The notes under the pieces were generated by a model. It did no database searches. It had not been told where the DNA came from and saw only the letters and a list, made by a program, of their open reading frames with translations. The position numbers and the translations under genes were made by a program. DNA of 64,000 nucleotides from Paulownia fortunei (lineage: Eukaryota > Streptophyta > Magnoliopsida > Lamiales > Paulowniaceae), in the NCBI GenBank assembly GCA_019321725.1, contig CM033106.1:29252118-29316117 (forward strand), in the 5' to 3' direction. This document shows, in pieces, positions 13,450 through 26,517 of the stretch; position 1 is the stretch's first letter; every line of letters starts with the position of its first letter.

Positions 13450-14574
13450 AAATTTGTAGTTTTTTAATAATTAAAATTTGAATAATTATTTTTTTAGTAG
13501 TAATAGTATATTTTTATGTATAGAAAGTTATGGTGATATTGTTTCAAAAAAATAATTTTTATTATTTTTAAAAATTCAATAGATCTCGAGTTATGAACAG
13601 GTTCGTGTTTAAGTTTTTAAAAATTTTGATGGGTCAGGTATTTAATTTTATCAAATAATTTTTATTATATTTAAAAGAATAATTTTATCAAAAATAATTT
13701 TGAGTTTATTCCTTATCTGATTAGAAATAGTTAAATTCATGAAAATGAAGTAATGCCTAATCATCACTTTTGGGAATAGGGATCCATGTGGGAATAAAAA
13801 TTTCTACTATAAAATTATATCAATCATGTGAATAAAATAGACTTGACAATGTTTATTCAATTTTCACTTCATTCCAGCGTACCAATTATATCATTAATAT
13901 TCTTTTTTTCTAAAATCTAAATAAACATATAATTATAAGTTTTATCTAAAAGAGTTCGAGATTTTTTAAGTTATTTGGGGACTTAATTTAAATTCAAATA
14001 TTTTTAAATCTCACATATATTTGTATTATCATACTCATTTTTTAAACGATTTCTGAAGTACAAATTTTCAGATTTAAGTAAAAAGCATGATCAAATAAGT
14101 TTTTTTAAAACACAAAAAGACATCTACTGTTTATTTATCAATAAATTATCGTATTTTGATACTTTAACGAACTATTAATTTTTTTAATTTATGATTAGAA
14201 AGAATTGCAAATAAGATCATTGATATAAATTAAAAATGCTTACAAAATACAAAGAGCAAAAGTAGTTTGTGAAAAAAAAATAAAAAATGGTCCTAGTTCT
14301 ATATATCCCAATAGGTGCAAAACCGACCATCCATTTGTATAACAGCATTTGATATTGGTATTCTTATAAGACTTCATTTTAACTCATCTAATTCCACGCA
14401 ATAGAATATTAATTAATAATTAACTATTAATCACCAATCGATAACTTTAGTTGAAAATGAATTAATAATCACCAATCATAACTAACAACTATATCCTATT
14501 AAAGCAGACAACTATTCATATTTTTAATATAATTTGAAATCCAAATTCTCACAACTTTTGAGTCCCAACATTAT

Positions 14575-14960
14575 GAGTGCTTGTTCGATGAATTGATCGA
14601 ACCAAAGTGAAATTGAAAATATAAGTAATGAAATCGAACCAAAAACTCAATTTAATATTCGATTTGATTTTAGTTTATCGAACTATACCGAATACCAAAT
14701 TATTATTTTTATATATTTATATATTTCATTTTTATATACATATTTATTTTTGTATTATTATTAATTGTTTATTTATCAAAATTAAAAAATACAATCATGA
14801 TTATCATATCTAAATTTTTAACTATTTTTTAATATTTTAAAAAATAAAAAAATCACATAATTGACCCAAACCTATTATTTCGGTTTATATAGCATTTTTA
14901 CGTACTAAAATTTTGATTCAACTCTAATTTGCTTTCACCGATTTGAATACCCCTACTCAA
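14575..14960. mobile_element. Decayed hAT-like non-autonomous element
   Basis: The stretch contains repeated ATCGAACCA / TCGGTTTA words and ends in CACCGATTTGAATACCCCTA. That resembles the CACCCCTA terminus and TCGGTTCG-rich body of widespread plant hAT-type MITEs. The left end (AGTGCTTGTTCGATGAATTG) is only weakly complementary to it. It has no coding capacity. The family assignment comes from pattern recognition. Confidence 0.45.
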
Positions 14961-17464
14961 TATCACCACTTGAACAAGATTTCGTTGAGAGAACATGGCT
15001 TATTTGAGCTATCAGATATTTTTGCAATATGGACAAGTGTTCTTTAGTCACTCACCTAAACAAACCAAGATTTAGTTGGTGAGGGTGATATAACGGGTAA
15101 ATAAAATGAGCACTATTGTACTTTGAAAAATGACATGTAATATTTTTTTTAAAAAGAGCAAATACAACCAACTCAACATAAATTGTTACTTGTTAGAATC
15201 AATATTCTTCTGCAACATGAGGTGAAGGTGAAGGCAAGGAAAACAAATAAACTTCCAGGTCACAAAACAAGCAAAATCACATGGAATTATCCATTTCAAG
15301 AAACATACAGGAATAAAATAAATAAATAAACTTACGACGAAAAAATCCAAATTTCTTCAATCAAACTTTACTCAACATAGTTTCAGGAAATTAGTTATAT
15401 GATAATTTCAAAACACCTAATGTTCTGACAGTTTAAACACTTCAATAATCAAAATAGCTTGTGAGAATAGAGGAACCCAAATGGGTTGCATCTAATGAAC
15501 CTTGAAAGAGATGTGATAGGTACCATATTTCACATCCACAGTGTGCAAAACTGAACATGAAAGAACAATTTATGGATTATTGCCAATGTTTTTGCTGGAG
15601 ATTGAAGTAACATCCCTGAGGTCAGTGTAAAGTAGGCCTAAATTTTCCTAATATCAAGATATCAACCAACCAGTCTTTGATGCCCAAAGCTGCAGGATTG
15701 CGGGGTGCAGCTATATACCATGCAAGGAGAATAGGGACCCTTGTCAAGGTTGGTTTGCAATAGGAAGGAGTAACAATATATGCAATATCTACCAAGTAAA
15801 TGTTGAGCAAAGTCCAGTAAATTTCAGCAACATTTTAGTTAATTTCGACTGAATGCTATTTAACCCAATCGAGTACACATGAATTTCAGCTTATAGAAGA
15901 GGAAATCAACAGCTAATTATAGGGAATTTCATTAAATTGGAGCATATTACTTCTTCAGAAGTCATTCCAATTACACCATCTCAGCCACACCAGCCACTCC
16001 ATATAAAGCCCTTCTGCACCCCTAGGCTGGAGCATTTGGATTTTTTTCTGGAAATGACTTCACTGAAATACCAAGAAGGCTGTTCTTGTTAATAGAATTT
16101 AAGGAGCATATACTTCAACCCAACTTCAGCTCCAACTCCCCCAGGTGATCAAGTTACTAGACATGATTGGGGTTTATCACTTCATAATAACTTCAATGGA
16201 AAAAAGTCCGGAAGATTTAGACAAGTTTGTAACTCAATTGCAGTGAATTCAAGATATTTTGACAAATTCAAGTAAAGTTAACCTATTTAGAACAAAAGAA
16301 AGAACATAGCTTTAAATTAAATATGACTCCAGCAACAACCCAATAAAATTAAATTTAAACCACCAAATCAATACAACAATCAATTACCAACTTTAGGAAT
16401 ATCATCTTCTTAAACGTTCAACTCCCCCAATCCCAAACTAAACTGTAGAACAATACTAAATTAGGGGGGGGGGGGGGGAGGTGCCTAGCACCTCAAACAA
16501 AGGATGCAAACAACAGAACACGAATTGTTAAAGATTGATACACAGCAACAAACAGACCATATAATAACCAAAATTTAAGGTTAATGTAAATGACCTATAA
16601 TGAACAACCAAACAAAATATCTAAATTTAGCTCTCAGGTAAGTTGACATGTAGAAATGAATCACCCATGTATCACAAAATCAACACTACAAGATAATAAA
16701 AAAAAAGAGGTGGGTGAGAAATTGAAACTAAGAGTTGAAAAATGGTAATCAACTATCCTGAATACAAACAACTCATTACGTCAAATTTACTCCAATAGTC
16801 AAAAATGAAAATCATGTGTCAAGGATGGACACCCAATGCTTTCAAGGTTGAACATAACAAGTACATGACAAAGCATAGGAGTACAAAACTATGAATGAAT
16901 TCATGAAACTGAGCAAGATATATAATTGTAAGAACCAACATCACTTGGATAAATTAATTTGAAGTCTGACATTCCTATCACTCTGCAATACAGAAGTTTT
17001 AATTAACTATGATAATCACAAGATATCTATTAGGATTAACTGATACAGAATAATGATGGAGCGATTTACATTTCACATAGAAATCTCAACACAACCTCAA
17101 CATCATTTCAACAAACAGGCATCATTCCTAGAAAAATCAAGCATCAATTTTCTCTAACCTAATCCCAAAACATAGAACATACTAAGAAAAGCCACAAGCC
17201 CAGAACAGACACGAGATGATAAATTAAACAAAAAAAACTGAATACTGCAAAAACAAATTAAAACGCAACAATCATCCTCATTATAACCAGAAATGTAACA
17301 ACTATTGATTAAAAGTGTCTCAAAACTCTCTCATACGATCCTTAAGCACAAAACAAAACGAATACCAGAATATCCAAATGATAACAGCCAGTATCTCAAC
17401 TTTAATTTAGTCCAAAAAACATACCACGGATGACAATGATAAAAGGGTAACCACTACCAATATT
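14961..17464. other. Spacer downstream of RPS16; no clear gene
   Basis: Less AT-rich than the preceding spacer. The RPS16 3' UTR must lie at its right end. A G15 run sits at 16464-16478. A short open stretch on the minus strand (about 15834-15622) encodes a hydrophobic peptide containing RVPILLAWYIAAPRNPAALG, with stops on both sides. I do not recognise it, and no splice context makes it a convincing gene. Confidence 0.45.
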
Positions 17465-17932
<468 letters not shown>

Positions 17933-17946
17933 CTATGCGGCGGAGG

Positions 17947-18180
17947 AAACCCTAACTAGTAGACGAAGGTTTAGAAGGGCGTGTGAAGAGAGTATATATA
18001 TGTTGGGGAGGCGTTGGGATATAATGTGCTAGTGAATTAGGGTTTTCGTGGTTGGTGAAATGCCCTGAAAACCAGCGTTAATTACTGTTTTGCCTTTGCC
18101 CGTATTTTGAGCCTCGGAGATGGATCGAGTTGTGGGGCTGATTTATATTCTTGGGCTTTTAATATGTGACTATTTGGGCT
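17947..18180 (-). promoter_or_regulatory. RPS16 promoter: TATA box, two telo-boxes, two site II motifs
   Basis: Read on the minus strand: a TATATATAC box at 18000-17992, about 95 bp before the ATG. Telo-box words are at 17947-17955 (AAACCCTAA on plus, in the probable leader) and 18037-18045 (AAACCCTAA on minus, upstream of TATA). TGGGCT site II words on plus are at 18152-18157 and 18175-18180. Telo-box plus site II is the established signature of plant ribosomal protein promoters (TCP and Myb-like factors). Confidence 0.75.
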
Positions 18181-19332
18181 GAAAGACTGAGAAATTTTCG
18201 GGCAGCATATTGTCTCCAACTTTTGTGATATTATAAGAATCTATCGAATTAAATTCGATTTTTTTTTTTCTTCTTCTAATAAAACAGTTGAGGAGGTTAG
18301 GCAAATACATGAATATTGCAGTTGAGGTTTATTCTTGAAATTTTACGCTTGCGATTTTAAAATTATAAAAGTTTTATTTATATATAAATAGAAATATATT
18401 TTTATTTCGATCCTATATAAAAAATAGACCATTTTTTGAAACAATTAATTAGATCACCGTGCCAATAAATTAAAGAGTTGTATCCTTTGTGAGGCTACTT
18501 TTTTTTGGTTCAGAAGGTCTCAGCCAATTTTGAATTTGATATTATTATGAAAATAACAAAATACAGGTAGTCAAGAACTTTACAAATTTACAAAACATAA
18601 TTGTAGAAGATCTTTAAAGGAGCCTTTATCTTTCCTGTTTATCGATTTGCCATTTTTGATTATCGGTAACAAACTTAATAAAATGTTAATTCATGTGACT
18701 GATCAAAAAATAAATAATAAAAAACACAAAATCTTGATTTAGAGGTGACATTATCCACTTATTATATAAGGTTTAAATTATAATGTAGCTGTCTAGCTTC
18801 TATTGATTACTCAATATTCCATTTTTTTCCTATACTTATAATTAATGCATTTGTAATGCATTTTTTTCATCCAATTGTAAAACATAATAGTTTATCGTAT
18901 TTTACATATTTAGATGGTGTTTGGTTGATCTTACAAGCTCTTTAAATAATATTTTAAAATATTTGGACTTAATATACTCTTTAATTTAATCATATGAATT
19001 AAAAATTTATCATTATTAGATTCTTATGATCTTATTTTAATCAAGTACTTCACCAAATTTATAACTTATTTAACATTTTTGAAAAAAGTTTAGACAAACA
19101 CCTTATTGCTGCACAATGAGACAATATTCAAAAAATCAATGAGATTAAGATGGAGAAAGACTTTAAGTGACGCAAATCAAATATGAAGTATTATATTTAT
19201 GTTTGGGGTAAATTAGATTTGTTCATAACTCATCCACATTATAATGAGATACAAATACAAATCACAAATTCAAAAATAAGAACGAAAATAGCAGGTTTAA
19301 TATTTTGAAAATAATAGTTTCAACGGGGCTGA
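18181..19332. other. Spacer between CCoAOMT 3' end and RPS16 promoter
   Basis: AT-rich and non-coding. The right part includes distal RPS16 promoter sequence. The left-hand part near 19,333 in gene order is the CCoAOMT 3' UTR. I see no ORF with recognisable content and no structured element. Confidence 0.5.
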
Positions 19333-21523
<2,191 letters not shown>

Positions 21524-21608
21524 TTTATCTGAATTCTTTTTTTCTTTTTTCCCTTTTAGAATTCTGGATTGAGGGTTGTTCCTGAAATTGAAGGGGAGGC
21601 AATGGAGG

Positions 21609-21709
21609 TGGATATATAGATGATTCAACCCGGTTCAGCCCAGTGGAATTATTCTATTGGTGGGGTGGGTGGCACGGTGAACCGCCCGCCAAACCGGTTG
21701 GGGGTTGGT
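21609..21709 (-). promoter_or_regulatory. CCoAOMT promoter: TATA box and AC element
   Basis: On the minus strand, TCTATATATC (21620-21611) is a TATA box about 90 bp before the ATG. ACCAACC, an exact AC-II element, lies at 21709-21703. AC-rich flanks (CCACCCACCCCACC, about 21671-21658) sit between them. AC elements are the established binding sites of lignin MYB factors in phenylpropanoid promoters. Confidence 0.7.
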
Positions 21710-24700
21710 GAAAAATCCCCAAAGGGTGGTTCTGTGGAGCCCAAGTGCAGTTGTTGGGCGGGGTCAACAAAGTGGAGCTAGAGCTCAATCATTAGTGACT
21801 CCGGTTATGATTACGTCATGTGACGGAAGCTTGCGTTTGCTGCTTGCGGTGCATGAAGTCTGCGGGCCGTTGTGTAGGAAGGTGGTTGGTTTGAAGGTGG
21901 GTCATGAGTTGGGGGAACTAACAAATGGAAGAACTCCACGTGGCCAGACGTTTGGTGAAAGGATGGTGAGGAACTGTACTCAAAGCAGATGGGAAGAATG
22001 TGTCTTCTACTCTTCTTTCATTTTGGTGCTCGTTTGGTGTACTTGTTCCAAAATGTATCTTAGTATTTATAAGATTTTGATAATTTTATATATTTTTTTT
22101 AGAAATGAAATCTGGATTATTTGTTTTTGTGGAATTTGTTATAAAGGGATATTGGAATTAATATTGGAACTTCTTGAATTGTTTAATTTGAAGATTTCTG
22201 TCAGATGAAAAGTTATCCTATATCAATATTATTCTTTACTTTATTTTTTCAATGCTTACACCAGTAAAATATTTGGACTAGAAAAGCCATAGCAAATTCT
22301 TATGGGAGGCAAGTGCTTCCCATAAAGTATTTGGGCTAGAAAAGCCGGATCTAATATTTGTTACCCTGAAATTTGATTGATTTATAAAATCTATTTTTCA
22401 AGATTTTTATTTATAAGAATCCCATTATTATTTATTTTTATTTTACAAAATGCACCACCTGAGAGGAGATGTTTGTAAAACTGAAACAAACCTCAAAGGT
22501 ATTTCTAATACTTTAAAAAAGTTTCTGAAATTTATAAATTTAAATAAGTAGTTTTTGAAAATAGGTCAAACTTCAGAGGTCATTTTTATAATTAATATTT
22601 TTAAAATAATAAAAAAAAGTTCCAATAGCCAACCTTTTGCTGAAAGTGGGAGTTGTGAAAAATGTCAAAACATTTGCAGAGAATTATATTTAATATTTAA
22701 TACTATTGCGTTGTTGTAATTTTCTTAGTTTGATGATTTGTAAATTTTTTAACAAAAATAAAATAATAAAAATTAAGTGTCATGTCCAAAATTCGATTAA
22801 TAAGTATGCATAATTGCTCATGCATCATATAGTTCATCGGGCCACAAATGTCCCAACATACGATTCAAGAAAGGACTCAATAAATTGGTATGGTATCTCA
22901 CTGACTAATCTAAGTCCATAGCCATGAAATTGAGGTTGGTGAAGTCTGAGGAACCATCAAGACTTGAGAGTCGTCCTCATTACCAACCCCATGAGCCAAC
23001 TTATTATAATAATACTCCTTATTCTTTTTTACACTAAAAAAATTCTTTATTTTTATTTTTTATCTATTTTCTTGGTTTAGTAAATGGAGATGCTATTAGC
23101 ACTCTCCCACTCTTCAACAACCAATTTTCTTAATTAATGCCAACACACACGTATCATTGATACATCCCCTTTACATACATTTTTTAAACTATCGTGATTT
23201 TGCATGACACCGTCAATGTATATATATTATAAATGTTTATATATCGTTGACTTGCTCATAGAGAAAGTATGTCATTAAATCATAGATGTTTCTTCATGAG
23301 AGAAGTTAAAGAAAAATTAGAATACGTAAAGAGATTCATCAATTTTTTTTTTTAGTTACATTCATCGGGGTACACTTGGGATTTCTTATATTCATTAATT
23401 TTCAACTATATTTGGAAGTCTATTTTCCGCTTTGTATCTAATATATATATATATATAGAAATAGTTTGGAATTGTCTTTGTCCTCTTCATTTTTCTCATG
23501 GAATTCAATATTAAAGGACTCAAAGTCAAATATTTTTAAAAGAAAATGAAGGATAACATGTGTAGCAACACAATTATGACAACCCTTTTCATCTTCATTT
23601 ATTTTAATGAAGATTTTTTAATAAGCTATTTCTTTTGTCACACAAATAAATAAAATGATAAAAAGCAACAGATTAGTAGATAAGCCAAATGCCATGATAC
23701 CTAATCAAAGTTTACCCTTTCGCGGGTTCAAGAAAACCAAAAAACATAAATTTTGTGTCTCCCAACTAATTGCAACCCGTGAAGATAAAAGCCAACATTA
23801 GAACAAAGTAAAGACTGCTATCATAAGAACAAAATTATCTCAACCTAACTGCAAGTAGTAGTCTTTTATTCTCCAAGAACGAGCTTTGTTGTGAACTTCA
23901 AAATGAATAATACATAATACTTACAGGTAAATAAAGAATGTGAAGGCAACAGAATGTGCATAAGACCATCACTGAGGTATATATCTGAGGAAGGGAAAAA
24001 CGTAACCAGTCTCAGAATTTTGTAGCATATTCAGTTCCAGGTATCTATGGATTGATTCAACTAAGCAGTCAGAAATGAGTTCTCAGAATTTTACCACTTT
24101 CCAGGATCAAACACCTCATATTGAAAACAAAAGTGTCTCTGAGGACCAAAGTCTCGGACACAGAAGATCGGCCAGGTGAAATATCAGTACTTAGATGTTT
24201 GTAGAGTACAGGTAAGGACTATTTCCAAGATAAAAACATCTGAGAAACATTTCAGCAAGGCAGATACATAGCCACATTGCAAAAACGCTTTCTGCTCAGT
24301 ATATCAGAAGTTTAAGTTGTCAATAACTGAAAGTCTAACAGCAAAGATCACCTATTAGTTAAAGTAAATCCCAGGCCTCTGCTGCTTTTTTCTTTTCCAT
24401 CCCTTTTTCATACTTCTACTTTTACAACTATAGTTACTATACCATCTGAATTCAAGGATCTTTCTTCACAATATGAATGAACAAAACATGCCCAAGACGC
24501 ATTTTTCTTAAGATCTCTCAGCCCACCCCCATGAGTCATTGGAAGACTCCATAAATCCCTCATCATTCCCTTTGGCAGTCAGAATGAAAATAGCAATCAA
24601 GAAACACTCTCCATTTTATGAGTCATCATCCTATTCCAACCATTTTAGCAACATTGCAATGAAAACAAAGTGATCAACATAATAATAAACAATCAGACTG

Positions 24701-26517
24701 TTCTTCCTTTCTGGCAAAACCTCGACTTCTTTCGTGATGGACTTTATTTTCCATCATCCCAAGGACATTTTCCACATTACAATCTATATCACCAGTATCG
24801 AAAGAAATTTAAAATTTGATTATGTAATTAGGTGGTCAAAAAGAACTATGGCTTTTTTTTTATCTTATTAACAACTTTTTAATTTGATATAATCATCAGT
24901 CTTTACCACTATATACCGCGAAAAATAGCAAAGTATGTATCGACACCCAAAGAAGAAGTCATTTTATCGTGTAACAGAAGAATCAAAAAGTAATAGCAAA
25001 AAGAATATTCTGCAAAACCTCAGCTTCATCTTGCAGTCAACCCGGGTCAACGATGAGAATATTAACTAAGTATATTTTTTCAAAATTGATGTAGCTATTT
25101 TCCTTTCTAATTTGTTGTAAGGCTTTGGAGGGTTGCACTTGTATAGCCAATATTGCCAGGGACTTGTAACAGGCCAAGTCTGGTAAATTTCATTTACCAA
25201 ATCTTTCAGATGAAATTGCTCTCTACTCATCGGGATTCGGGAATATCAATTAAGAGACAAGCCAGTCAAGTTGCCCAGGCTCATTTCATCAAGTCAATGA
25301 GTATAGATTGTGATGTGGCTTAATCAAGTTGCTCGATCTCAAATCAGGTTCATTTTCTAAATAAATACATTCAGGCTTTCATAGAAGTAAATGAGGAACA
25401 GTTGAGCATTTTATGAGGCTAATTCATGAATGAACATAAATTTTAGTAGCCTAAGCCTCTGCTTTCGAAGGCACATCAACTCCCCATGGCAGCATCTGAT
25501 ATTTAAATGAATAAAAGACCTTTCAGTGAAGAGCTTGCCAGACTTTTCAGCACGATGGTCCTATTCCCGACTGTAGTGGGATATTGAGGCATCAATTTTT
25601 CACTAAGGATTTTTTTTAATTTATTATTTATATTTTAAAATTTCGTTCCAAGTTTACTTTCAGTGATAATTCTGTCTCAGCTTTAATTAGTGTTCTAATA
25701 ACATAATAAAGCCAGCACATGTTTAAAGTTCTTCACCAATTTAAATTTCAAAAGCATCTACATTGAACCTTGGCTCAAATTCAGACAACAGGAGACTCAT
25801 CAAACAGTCTCCAAATATTCAGCTATATCTGTGATACCTTCACTTCCACATTTTCTGTTTTTCATCCAACCCCACATATCTCGCATTTTGCAAAATTGTG
25901 GACTCAAAGTAGACCTAAAGTGGCTTTTTTAATGCAAAAGAGACAGCCACTGATTCTTTATTCATATTACAATGGATGCCAGCCATTACCAGTGTATTGC
26001 ATAAATAGTGCACCCTCTCTATATCAAGAACTTTTAGCAATTGATATATCACTCATGCAGTGATACATGGAAATTCTAATACATTTGATTTGCCACAAAA
26101 GTTTAATCAGAGGTTTCTCAGATTTATCATTTCTTTCGATTAATTACCAAGTAAACCTCATAGTGTTATTTAAAGATAATATGATGATACTTCTACAAGG
26201 AATAGAACTAAAATAGCTGAAACTGTTAAACAAACATTGTAACATTCTAGAAAGTAAGGGGAAGCAAAAAAATTCCCCATTCCGCATTTGAATGATAGAA
26301 AGAATTTTATTATTTTCAAAAATCAATTTACTTAAGCATGGAGCTGCCCACTATAATTCAATAAATGAATGGTGCTGGGAAAAAAATGCTCAATTTACCT
26401 CCTTACAAAATTGAAGAAAATAGCTGTTTTCCTGGCCATTGGCCAATTCCTGGAATTGCAAACCCGAAAATGTCAATGCTCTTTATGATATGACCTACTC
26501 CAATCAGTTGAATAATC
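21710..26517. other. Long spacer between CCoAOMT promoter and ALP1-like gene
   Basis: About 4.8 kb without a supportable protein gene. The first 300 bp are GC-richer and belong to the distal CCoAOMT promoter. The stretch 22,350-23,650 is AT-rich. From about 23,700 to 26,500 the base composition is closer to transcribed sequence and lacks the extreme AT content of other spacers. It may hold the ALP1 3' UTR, a non-coding transcript or old transposon sequence. No reading frame there has recognisable domains. Confidence 0.45.
22265..22346. repeat. Palindrome flanked by 24-bp direct repeats
   Basis: Direct repeats at 22265-22288 and 22323-22346 match at 22 of 24 positions (TAAAnTATTTGGnCTAGAAA plus AGCC). 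Between them, 22300-22325 forms an imperfect 26-nt palindrome (TTATGGGA...TCCCATAA). Confidence 0.75.

Larger units (their letters stand above)
11376..14570. other. AT-rich spacer upstream of the WSD gene
   Basis: The first ~150 bp should be the WSD promoter. A TATA-like word (ATAAATAC on the minus strand, about 11436-11443) lies about 60 bp from the ATG. The remainder is very AT-rich (about 11,550-14,300) with many short direct and inverted AT words and no supportable coding region. Pieces near 12,880-13,060 and 13,740-13,890 look like transposon-derived sequence but have no clear ends. Confidence 0.5.

Noticed and set aside
17947..18045. AAACCCTAA words as interstitial telomeric repeats
   Set aside because: There are only two isolated single units in opposite orientation, exactly where telo-box promoter elements occur in ribosomal protein genes.
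21705..22208. 167-codon open frame on the plus strand upstream of CCoAOMT
   Set aside because: It overlaps the CCoAOMT promoter motifs. Its second half turns into AT-rich hydrophobic nonsense, it does not start with ATG at its given left end, and no domain is recognisable.
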